64,000 nt of DNA from Rhizoclosmatium globosum (Eukaryota; Chytridiomycota; Chytridiomycetes; Chytridiales; Chytriomycetaceae), in the NCBI GenBank assembly GCA_002104985.1, contig MCGO01000002.1, forward strand, positions 434,001-498,000, given 5' to 3'. The position numbers and the translations under genes are program-made. Positions 1-9,502 of the stretch are shown piece by piece (position 1 is the first letter of the stretch; each line of letters opens with the position of its first letter). The notes below the pieces were generated by a model that was given only the letters and a program-made list of their open reading frames with translations, did not search any database and was not told where the DNA came from.

Positions 1-827
1 AGCGAACACTGCCAGGAGGAGGAGGCTTTGGCCCATTCCCATTCTTACGAAAGCGCTTGTTGTTCTTCTTCAGCTTCTTCTTCATCTTGTTTTTTTCCTG
101 GCGCAATAGGCGGCGGACATTATCTTTATGTGCTTTCTGATCATCTGCGCTAAGTTCCATCCACAGTGTTTGGTCAAATCTGCTCAATCCTGGATAAAAA
201 CAACCATGAGCAACAGTTCTCTTCTGCAGGAAATACCTGAAGTCGCGAGATCAAGACGAAGAATTCCGTTTTCTCTGAAGAGCCCTGGACACTCATGCAC
301 AATATTATCTGGTGCGATTGTTTCGGTTGGGTTCTGAATGTCCGAAACACTGACCACAACGCGTTCAACCTCTTCAACAGGTGCATTGAGAGTGCTCAGA
401 AAAATCTCTTGCTGAGAATCATGCGCTGGGTAGAGCTCTTGGCTGATTGGAGGTGCTTGGACGGGAGACGAGGGGAGGGAAGGCCCAGAGCAATCTAGGA
501 TCAACTTAGAAACTACATGAACAAGACATCAACTTTACGAGAAGGATCCGGAGACCCTGTGTTTGATGGTTGCGTAGTGGCCTTCGAGGATTGCTTTGAA
601 GACAGCGACTGAGTTGACTCCGATGATGAAACCTCTGGAGACGCGGTGGCTTGTCTCTTTCGCTGGTTGCTCCTGAATGTGAAGATATTAGACCTGTGTG
701 TTGAAACCCATTGGGGGTAAGAAACACAAGAATTTCGTACATTTGGTATGGTTGATTGGTGTTTATTTTTCAATTGAATGAAAGGAAAGAAGATAAATCT
801 GGCATCAGCTTCACTCAAGGAGGCCAT
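1..827 (-). CDS. Unrecognised Ser/Lys-rich protein, copy A (3' end cut by window)
   Basis: This copy is identical to the copy-B gene in the coding part. The start ATG is at 825-827 (an in-frame ATG two codons upstream is possible). The N-terminus reads MASLSEADARF, followed by a Ser/Thr/Gln-rich, probably disordered segment, an acidic middle, and a segment containing SRFDQTLWMEL. The most C-terminal part, a Lys-rich stretch, is cut by the window edge. A frame change near 233-265 is needed to connect the acidic part to the SRFDQTLW part. I do not recognise the family. Confidence 0.55.
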
Positions 828-898
828 AATCAATTATTGATCATGTCTGCTAAGAGATACTAACAGTGAACGCCACGTGAAGGCTCCAGAATGTTCAC

Positions 899-1014
899 CA
901 AAAGAGAGGGATGAAGGAGAAAAAAGAAAGAAAGAAACGACAACGAGAATAGATTGAGAAAGAAGAGAGAGAGGTAGGTAAGGAGAGGAGGAGAGAGGAG
1001 AGGAGGGGGCAGAA
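899..1014. other. Polypurine tract upstream of copy-A gene
   Basis: About 115 bases almost entirely A and G on the plus strand, so a C/T tract in the 5' region of the minus-strand gene that starts at 827. It could be 5' UTR or promoter DNA. The rest of 1015-1645 shows no convincing gene. Confidence 0.6.
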
Positions 1015-1649
1015 GCTCGTATGTCTATCACAGCAACAATCATGCACTCAGCGGTGGTGGACAGCCACATTCTTACATTGGAAGAATCAAGCGCTTACAG
1101 ACTTTCTACAAGGACGATTACGCTCCTAACAACCAGTCAGTGCAATGTGATAAAGCACCGAGTTGTCTGCTAGGATGAGGACCCAGAACTGTCACGAGTG
1201 ACATTAAGAGCCGTCTCATTTGAACGCGTTGCGCCAAAAGGGAAGTGACAGACGGGTGAAAGAAGGTCAATGTAGAGAATCGCGATCCTGCTTCAGAGCC
1301 TCTCCGCCGTCGCCGGGCGAGGAGAGGCTCGTTGTCGCAGGGGCTTCCATTGAACGCGTCTAACAGCCAAACCAACGGACGGGTAATAAATACCATCAAC
1401 CTTTAACGTGTCCAAGGTGCACCGGATCAGAGTCCAGTGCAGGGTACCGCGTGAGCAGACCACTCCATGCGCCAAAGGTGTTTTGCGAGCAACAATTTCT
1501 GTGCATCTGACAATTCACTTCCACGTCATAAAAACAAAACAGAAAAAATCACAGCCTTCATCAAGCAGTGTGGTAAAGAAAGAACTTGTACTCGCTAATT
1601 TGAAGTAAGAAAAACTGTGAGAATACAATCCTTTTAATTGAGCAATTAA

Positions 1650-2642
1650 TCAAATCGGAAATCGTGCAAATAGAAACGCAAATAGCAACTACAGAATTGA
1701 TCACTCAATTGTGGAGTGAAAGAAACGTCCTCGGAAAGCTTGGATAGAATTGTTAAAATGTAGAACTCCAAATTCAAACCATTATACTTACATGCTAGTG
1801 TGGACAAGGGGTTCAAGCGAACACTGCCAGGAGGAGGAGGCTTTGGCCCATTCCCATTCTTACGAAAGCGCTTGTTGTTCTTCTTCAGCTTCTTCTTCAT
1901 CTTGTTTTTTTCCTGGCGCAATAGGCGGCGGACATTATCTTTATGTGCTTTCTGATCATCTGCGCTAAGTTCCATCCACAGTGTTTGGTCAAATCTGCTC
2001 AATCCTGGATAAAAACAACCATGAGCAACAGTTCTCTTCTGCAGGAAATACCTGAAGTCGCGAGATCAAGACGAAGAATTCCGTTTTCTCTGAAGAGCCC
2101 TGGACACTCATGCACAATATTATCTGGTGCGATTGTTTCGGTTGGGTTCTGAATGTCCGAAACACTGACCACAACGCGTTCAACCTCTTCAACAGGTGCA
2201 TTGAGAGTGCTCAGAAAAATCTCTTGCTGAGAATCATGCGCTGGGTAGAGCTCTTGGCTGATTGGAGGTGCTTGGACGGGAGACGAGGGGAGGGAAGGCC
2301 CAGAGCAATCTAGGATCAACTTAGAAACTACATGAACAAGACATCAACTTTACGAGAAGGATCCGGAGACCCTGTGTTTGATGGTTGCGTAGTGGCCTTC
2401 GAGGATTGCTTTGAAGACAGCGACTGAGTTGACTCCGATGATGAAACCTCTGGAGACGCGGTGGCTTGTCTCTTTCGCTGGTTGCTCCTGAATGTGAAGA
2501 TATTAGACCTGTGTGTTGAAACCCATTGGGGGTAAGAAACACAAGAATTTCGTACATTTGGTATGGTTGATTGGTGTTTATTTTTCAATTGAATGAAAGG
2601 AAAGAAGATAAATCTGGCATCAGCTTCACTCAAGGAGGCCAT
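1650..2642 (-). CDS. Unrecognised Ser/Lys-rich protein, copy B
   Basis: Start ATG at 2640-2642. A first open segment runs to about 2330. A probable intron between about 2310 and 2355 (acceptor ctaagttgatcctag on the minus strand) leads to an acidic segment containing VEEVERVVVSVSD. The frame must then shift by one base near 2048-2080 to reach the segment with SRFDQTLWMEL and a Lys-rich tract (KNKMKKKLKKN). A strong donor, GTAAGTAT, lies near 1795 and a short final exon probably ends at a stop near 1650. The basic tail suggests a nuclear or nucleic-acid-binding protein, but that is inference; no family was recognised. It sits in a recent tandem duplicate with its whole upstream region. Confidence 0.55.
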
Positions 2643-3343
2643 AATCAATTATTGATCATGTCTGCTAAGAGATACTAACAGTGAACGCCACGTGAAGGCT
2701 CCAGAATGTTCACCAAAAGAGAGGGATGAAGGAGAAAAAAGAAAGAAAGAAACGACAACGAGAATAGATTGAGAAAGAAGAGAGAGAGGTAGGTAAGGAG
2801 AGGAGGAGAGAGGAGAGGAGGGGGCAGAAGCTCGTATGTCTATCACAGCAACAATCATGCACTCAGCGGTGGTGGACAGCCACATTCTTACATTGGAAGA
2901 ATCAAGCGCTTACAGACTTTCTACAAGGACGATTACGCTCCTAACAACCAGTCAGTGCAATGTGATAAAGCACCGAGTTGTCTGCTAGGATGAGGACCCA
3001 GAACTGTCACGAGTGACATTAAGAGCCGTCTCATTTGAACGCGTTGCGCCAAAAGGGAAGTGACAGACGGGTGAAAGAAGGTCAATGTAGAGAATCGCGA
3101 TCCTGCTTCAGAGCCTCTCCGCCGTCGCCGGGCGAGGAGAGACTCGTTGTCGCAGGGGCTTCCATTGAACGCGTCTAACAGCCAAACCAACAGACAGGTA
3201 ATAAATACCATCAACCTTCAACGTGTCCAAGGTGCACCGGATCAGAGTCCAGTGCAGGGTACCGCGTGAGCAGACCACTCCATGCGCCAAAGGTGTTTTG
3301 CGAGCAACAATTTCTGTGATTCTGACAATTCACTTCCACGTCA
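1816..3343. repeat. Tandem duplication, copy B
   Basis: Second copy of the 1815-bp-period repeat. The 287 bases between the copies (1529-1815) hold the 3' end of the copy-B gene. Because the window opens inside copy A, it cannot be seen whether those 287 bases are also repeated further left. The right boundary at about 3343 lies roughly 100 bp upstream of the first exon of the dehydrogenase-like gene. Confidence 0.97.
2714..2829. other. Polypurine tract upstream of copy-B gene
   Basis: Same tract as at 899-1014, carried by the duplication and lying upstream of the start at 2642. The remainder of 2830-3439 holds no recognisable gene. It is shared promoter DNA up to 3343 and then T-rich sequence before the next gene. 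Confidence 0.6.
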
Positions 3344-3439
3344 GAAAAAGAAAATAAGTTTATATTTCCGAATTGGAATATCTTTCTTTTTTATTTGTTA
3401 TTTCTTTTCGTTTGTTTTTGTTGTTAAAATCATCAAAGA

Positions 3440-5180
3440 ATGGCATCTGCACTTCCGTCTGCTCTTCAGCTTCCAACGTCTTCGGAAGCCGATGTTTTCT
3501 CGCCACTTCTCCCGCCACGAAACACCGCCGCCGCTGCTTCCCGCCGACGATCTGCTCCATCTTCTTCACCGCGAAGGGCTGTTCCGCCTCCACCTGGACC
3601 TGCTCGGACGCCGCGCTCGTACGCAGTGGGTTACCCTTGAAGTTAGCTGCAAGCTATTCTAACTGGTGACACAGCACCGACTTCCCATCATTGGCTGCTT
3701 CCTGTTTGCATGGCTGATGCTTGCCTATCACGCCGTAGCCGATATGCCTCCTCTCGAAGAACGCGTTACTGCAAAACAACCAGGAATCAGCGTTGCTTTA
3801 CTCGCGAATGGGTTTCCTGGTGCCCGCACTGTCCTTGACGACGGTCCAAACGCATTCCTTGTAGTCACAACTACAACGCGGACCGTTATTCGTGTCACTA
3901 CTGAAGCTGGATTAGTTGTTGGAAAGCGAACGATATTAGACTGGACTGGCGCTTTTCCGTCTCCTCTGACTCATGGCCTTGAGCTTGTTCCTTTGAAAAA
4001 CTCAACATATTTATTGGCTTCATCTGCTGATGCTGTATATGGCTGGGAATACAATCGCGGCGAATTTGTTGACATGGAAGCTACGTTTACTGTCATCAAG
4101 AATATTAATGGAGCTGCAGGGGGAAAGAAGGGCCATATCAGTCGGTCACTGAATTTCGAAGCATCAACGGGATATCTCTATGTGTCGATTGGAAGTCTGA
4201 ATAATGTGGATGCCGATTCAAAACAAGCACGGATTGTGCGATTCAAAATCGTGGATGAAAATGGGGAACTTATTCTCCCGGACTCTGAGGAGGGATACGA
4301 TTTTATTGAGGACGGAGAAGTATGGGCAGATGGTTTGCGAAATTCCGTGGCTCAGGCTTGGGACTCTGCTGGCCGCTTGTGGGAGGCGAACAATGGACCT
4401 GCAATGTTGGGAAGATCTGATTTGAGAGATGCAGTCGCAACCCACCTTTCTATTGACAATTCAAATTTGGATTCCAGTATGGCCAAGTCCAATAGTATAA
4501 TCTCACATGCTATCGACTTCCACAATGACAGCCCCGTTGAAGAAATCAATTTATTAGATGAGAAAGGTGCTTTTTATGGTTATCCATTCTGTTTTACCGC
4601 CGGAAATATTTCTCTCAGTTTTGATAATGATCCTATTCGAGGTACTCAATGGGCCTGGATGAAAGGTGGTGTTGATGGAGTACATGACGATGACTGGTGC
4701 CGCAATTCAAAAAACAACAAACGTACGTCATCAAAACTTCGTTCCATTTGATTAATGATGAATCCTCTTCTAGCACCAGCTGCTCATTTGCCAGCACACA
4801 CTACTCCGATTTCGATGGTCTTTCTTAAAGATGGTGATGGTTGTGGGAAAATCAAAAACGTATCGTTTCCGTGTAATGTAGTCGGAAACTTAATTATTAC
4901 TCTACATGGATCTTGGAACAGAGATATTCCGATTGGATACTCTGTGGTAATGGTTCCGTTTGAAAATGGATATCCGAAACGCGATGGCAAACAACTCAAC
5001 AGCGTCGTCACACTGTTTGAAGCTACCGACCTTCAAAAGAAATGCGTTGGAAACAAGGCCAATAGTTGTTTTAGACCGACGGGTATTGCAGTATGGAAAG
5101 AGAGAGGAACGCTGATAGTTGCGAGCGATAGTACAGGCGAGTTGGTGGAAGTTGCATTTGCAAAAGAATTCCATTTGTGA
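3440..5180 (+). CDS. Membrane-anchored glucose/sorbosone dehydrogenase-like beta-propeller protein
   Basis: Three exons are inferred: 3440-3625, 3675-4722 and 4774-5180. They join in phase to 1641 nt (546 aa). The second intron has clear signals (GTACGT to ctcttctag); the first (GTGGGT to branch-like ctaac and cacag) is weaker. Exon 1 encodes a Pro/Ser/Arg-rich tail. A hydrophobic segment just after the junction (IIGCFLFAWLMLAYHAVA) looks like a signal anchor, giving a type II membrane topology. The rest matches the soluble glucose/L-sorbosone dehydrogenase propeller family: ITLHGSWNRDIPIGY, the preceding AHLPAHTTPISMVF, and PTGIAVWKERGTLIVASD near the end. Such proteins oxidise sugars or alcohols, often with PQQ. 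Substrate and cofactor cannot be read here. It ends 59 bp before the LigB-type gene. Confidence 0.82.
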
Positions 5181-5239
5181 ATATTATTTGATTTCGTGTT
5201 TCTTCCGCTTCCGTGGCTTGTGTGAAAAACTCTTCCGGA

Positions 5240-6149
5240 ATGATCGTTTCAGCGGCCATTATCCCACACGGAACAATGGTTCTCGACCCAAACAGAGCTA
5301 ATTTGCCAGATGGAGCTGCTGCATTGAACACGGCTTGTCAAGCTGCTGCTCGATTGGTCTCGGAGTCAAAGCCAACCACAATTGTACTCATCACGCCACA
5401 TTCCCTCTCCTTGACACATTCAACCGCAGTCCCTCTCGGTCCAGAAGCGAAAGGAAATGCTGAGTGGAACGGTAACTGGAATGAGTTTGAAGCTCACGTT
5501 GCAATCAGTCCACTCAGCCCGAACTTTGTGGAGTTTATGCGTGAGCGTGGCCACCCAGTAGAAGGACTATCTGCTTTTTCCAGAATGCCTTGTCCTTTGC
5601 GTTGGGCGGAATGTGTTCCGATCCACTTTCTCGCTAAAGAACCTGCACTTGCCACCGTTCCATTCTTGATTATTTCGCCATCAAGAGGAAAGTCCGTGTC
5701 GACTAATTTAGAAGTTAGTGGTTTTGTCATTGATCATGAAGTCCAATTACTGATGCATTCCATAGTTTGGTGCTTCCTTGTTCGCGTTCTTGGAAGCCCA
5801 AGATGAACGATTCTCGGTCGTCGTTTCCGGAGACTTATCGCATGGACATGCGACAACTGTGAATGATCCGTTGTATCTCCCTGATCCCCGTTGGAATATG
5901 CCTGTTTGCGACACCATTGCAAAGGAGTTTGATTCCACGATTGCCGAATGGGTTACCTCTGGAAATAGAAATCTTTTGATTGAAAAATCTGCTGGAATTG
6001 TGAAGGAAGCAATGTCTTGTGGGTTTGATGGATTCCTGTGGTTGCAAGGAGGGATTGATTCCTTGAAGGAGAAGTGGACGTTTAGAGGACAGGTTTTGGA
6101 GAATTTGAGTCCAAGCTACTTTGGAATGATGGTTGCCACGTTTTCGTAG
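5240..6149 (+). CDS. LigB-type extradiol ring-cleavage dioxygenase-like protein
   Basis: Two exons, 5240-5713 and 5766-6149, joined in phase across a 52-nt intron (GTTAGT to ccatag), give 285 aa. The family signatures are an N-terminal IIPHG carrying the first metal-ligand His, a TPHS motif about 55 residues later, and SGDLSH in the second exon. These are the hallmarks of the class III extradiol dioxygenase LigB/MEMO1 superfamily. Family members use Fe(II) to open catechol-type rings, or are non-enzymatic MEMO-like proteins. Length fits a stand-alone catalytic subunit. The start ATG at 5240 sits directly before the conserved N-terminus. Its neighbours (a dehydrogenase-like protein upstream and a Zn2Cys6 regulator 66 bp downstream) would suit a small catabolic cluster, which is inference. 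Confidence 0.85.
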
Positions 6150-6215
6150 TTCCGCGAATAAAGATCGTTTTGTGGCTGTGTAGTCACACACAGAACAAAA
6201 ACTTCAACGAAACGG

Positions 6216-8076
6216 ATGCCATATGAAATCACATCATGCGAGCAGTGCAGGAAGAGCAGAAAGGGATGCACAAAGGAGTTGAGAGGATGCTCAGGTTGTC
6301 GAAGTAGAGGCATTGTATGCAAATACCCTCCTGGAATTCGCACGCTGTATGGATTACCCGCCCTAGGCCAAATTTCAAACACCGAAAAGTACCACGTCTT
6401 AGCTGATGTGTTCAATGATTGGAATTCTCCTCCTCAAATGTCCGATCGCAGCTCGGCTATTGTTTCAAACCTTCTTCACATTCCTCCTCTCCAGCATATC
6501 ATTGATGTCATGGAATCACCATTGATCTTCGATGACTTCCAAAATGACTGGATATTACAAGACCCTGATTTGATGCCGACTTGGGATGACTTTCAAACAG
6601 TTCATTTGTACTTCACAACGAATCCTCGAGCACTGGCACATATGGCCGCAATGGATGTCGCAGGGTTTATGCTCACGTTTTTTCAGCAGCCGGCACCTTT
6701 ACGGTAAAGAATATCCGATACAGTTTCAATTTAATCAAATCAACCAGACTAGTCATAACAGCAATAGCAGCATATTATGTTGGAGACGCCATGACAGAAG
6801 AGACTGCTCTCTGGTTCTTCAAACGTGCACGAAAGGCTGTAATCTTGGCTGCCGAACGACCGTCCGCATCCACTGCAAAAGCTTATTACTGGATTTATAT
6901 CTACTCGAAAATGATGCGTAAAGATGCATTGGGTTTACCATTTCTAAAGATGTCTGTTGAAATGGTGAAACATCTGAAACTCGATATCGACCCTGATGAT
7001 TCACCGTGGCTTCATGACTTGAATCTTACAGAAATTGAGATTGAAGAAAGGCGAAGGCTCTATTGGGTCGTCAAACTTATGCTGGATGGTTAGTGAAGAA
7101 ACTCTCACCGATTCGACTAAACATTAGTTTAACTTCAGTTGAAAAGAGCCTGTCATTGGAAGTGGACCTTCCTAACCTGAGTATCGGTTATGTAAAACCA
7201 ATGCAATCAATACCTGGAACGTTCGGAATTGTGGACACTTATAAGCCATTTGCAGAAATTAGAAGCCTTATAGTTTCCATCAAAGAGCATCATTGCTTAG
7301 TACCCTCTTCAGTTCAAGAAATAATATTTTCCTCGCTTAGTCTGCACCTTGGATCCCGCCTTGCTTCTATATGGTTGAGTATCCCACCGCAATATTCCCT
7401 GGAATATGCCACAGATCTCAAACAAACTTCAAGTATGCATAACCCTATAACATTTTTGTATATGGTGTGGATGAATTTCGACATGTATGCCTGTGTTATG
7501 ATGGTAAACCGAACCAAGTTGTACTTAACTGGATTATCCAACTTTGATCCAAGCTTATTGAACACCTCAACACGCGATATGATTGAATTAGCAATCCAAG
7601 AAACTCTCCATGCAACAAAAAACACGATACATGCCGTTTTGCTCCTATTCACTCTTCCTGCGGATCACAGAATCGGAATTACTTCAAATATGTTGTTGCT
7701 TTATCCCATATTCGAAGCGGCGATTTCAGCTTGGTTTTTAAGTTGTAGGTTACGAGAAGGCTGGACGAAGCTTGTTGCGATACCTGTGCAAGAGTTGCAA
7801 GACGGTGTAGCCCTATTGATCATGCTTGGAGAGACTTTAATAGAGAGAAATGATGGGCCGATTATTCAAGTTCTGAAGATGATGATGGAGGAAATGAGGA
7901 ACGTTGATCAAGAATCGCGCCAAGCTATTGATACAGGTGTAATTACAGACCGTCACGCTAATACTTATCCGCGAGGACCATTGATGTATTTGGGTTTGTT
8001 GGGATTGGACATTCCTGGAATCCAACTGAGAGTAGGAAAAGAAAAGGATTGGAGTCAATTCTGGAAGAAAGTATGA
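6216..8076 (+). CDS. Zn2Cys6 fungal transcription factor
   Basis: Three exons, 6216-6703, 6748-7088 and 7139-8076, joined in phase across introns of 44 and 50 nt (588 aa). A binuclear zinc cluster occupies residues 8-35 with Cys at 8, 11, 18, 25, 28 and 35 (C-x2-C-x6-C-x6-C-x2-C-x6-C). The middle contains EERRRLYWVVKLMLD, resembling the RRR-LWW segment of the fungal-specific transcription factor domain. The remainder is helical and hydrophobic, as in that regulatory domain. Such proteins bind CGG-type sites and are restricted to fungi, which supports the organism assignment. It is packed between the dioxygenase (66 bp) and the methyltransferase (73 bp) on the same strand, so it may regulate those neighbours. 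The target is not visible. Confidence 0.9.
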
Positions 8077-8149
8077 AATAGTTGAATAAAAACAAGATCA
8101 TGACTTATGCTTTTCGCTTGATTTCATTTATTTTTTTGAGTCTGCCAAA

Positions 8150-9381
8150 ATGGAACCAATTCCAGCAGCCTACTCTACTGATGCAACGACTGCCAAATGC
8201 TGGAAGTGTCATGGGACAGGGATCAAGAAAATCCGCAAACAGATATCTCGTTCGCCGTCTCCTTCAAAGACAACTTCTGGGTCTGATGTCAAACACTCTC
8301 GCAAAAAGAAGCAACTAGTTGACATTCCATGCAGTTTATGTTCAAAGACCGGTAGTGTTGCTGCTGCGCCGTTGACCAATACCACGAGGGCGTTGCCTGC
8401 TCGTGTTTTGAGGAGAGGGTTTGTTCGGCCATTCAACCCACCGGAAACCTGGGTCTGTCCTGGTCCCGTAGCAGCGATAGATATCGAACAAGCTGGAAAA
8501 ACTTTATTGAAGGAAGGCGAGGTAAGGATGGTAAGCCAGTCATTGCGAAAACTAATGTTTTCGGCATCTCGCAGATGATTACGGCCCTTTGTGGACATTG
8601 GAGCATCTTTCAGCTAGTTCAAGGACATCGATATACTACTGATGATTTGAGTTGTGCGGCTATTGCGATTCTGGAATATACAACAAAGGGGTTACCCAGC
8701 CCAAAACGACATATCGACATTGGATGCGGCCTCGGCTCAGTACTACTCTTTGTAAAATGGCAGTTTCATGATTCATTAGAGATGTCCATTGGAATTGAAG
8801 CGCAGGAGAAACATGTTGAGCTTGCACGAAAGTCTGTTTCAGTCAATATGGGGAATCAGGATTCCAATGATACTGTTATTTCGGAAGTGCGGCACGGAGA
8901 TTTGCGGAGCCTTGCCGAGGGAAATCTGCAACTTTTGAATGAGGCGGAAGAGAATTCATTTGATCTTATCACTGGAACTCCTCCATACTTTCCTGTCACC
9001 GAAGGTGTTCTTCCTACAGTTCAAGGACGAGGAATGTGCTCTTTTGAGCTGAGAGGTGGTGTAGAGACTTATTGTTTGGCAGCTAAACGATGTCTGCGAA
9101 AGTCAAAAGAGGCACGCTTTGTTTTTGTTCAGACTGCAATCGAAATCAAGCGAAGTGAACGCGCTATTTGGGATTTGGGAGAGATGGAAGTCTTGGAGCG
9201 TGTTGATTTCTTAGGATCCGAGTCAAAGAAAGATCCACTATTTGTGATCTTCGTGTGTGGGTGGGGTGAAAAGAAGGAAATGTATCCAACTCGAACTATT
9301 GCCGTTCGAACAAGCGATGGAGCTTATACTCGCAAGTACCATGATATGTTAGTGTTGGTAGGAAAGCCGCCATTACAATAA
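8150..9381 (+). CDS. SAM-dependent methyltransferase (YfiC/TrmN6-like fold) with N-terminal Cys motifs
   Basis: Two exons, 8150-8521 and 8575-9381, joined in phase 0 across a 53-nt intron (GTAAGG to ctcgcag), give 392 aa. The N-terminus has two Cys pairs, CWKC (residues 17-20) and CSLC (about 62-65), resembling a zinc ribbon split by a basic Ser/Lys linker. The C-terminal domain is a Rossmann methyltransferase: motif I is HIDIGCGLGSVLLF, an acidic post-I position follows (GIEAQ), and motif IV is TGTPPYFP, close to the N/DPPY motif of amino-methyltransferases acting on RNA or protein. Overall resemblance is to tRNA(1)(Val) N6-adenine methyltransferase-like proteins. The true substrate is unknown. 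Confidence 0.85.
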
Positions 9382-9502
9382 TAACTGTTGTACTCGAATG
9401 TTGTATTTCGTAAAGACATATCTAAAATATTGAATGTAAAGAAAGGATTGAGGTGGGGAAGGAAGCCTGCTTCGCATGCCAGCCATTCTAGTCGCACGGG
9501 CA

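Larger units (their letters stand above)
1..1528. repeat. Tandem duplication, copy A (left end outside window)
   Basis: Bases 1-1528 recur at 1816-3343 with a constant offset of 1815. By eye the copies differ at only a few bases, all outside the coding part: around 1342 versus 3157, 1380-1386 versus 3195-3201, and 1416 versus 3231. Identity ends abruptly near 1528/3343, after a shared stretch ending in ccacgtca. The unit carries most of a minus-strand gene plus its upstream region. The near identity implies a very recent duplication, or an assembly artefact if the window begins at a contig end. Confidence 0.97.

Noticed and set aside
184..504. Antizyme-like programmed frameshift in the duplicated gene
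   Set aside because: A one-base shift is needed, but the flanking protein has no antizyme resemblance and no shifty stop is present. Consensus error or unresolved splicing is simpler.
1118..1399. Arg-rich open segment in the duplicated upstream region
   Set aside because: Low-complexity, no start context or homology, and it varies between the two copies. It is most likely non-coding.
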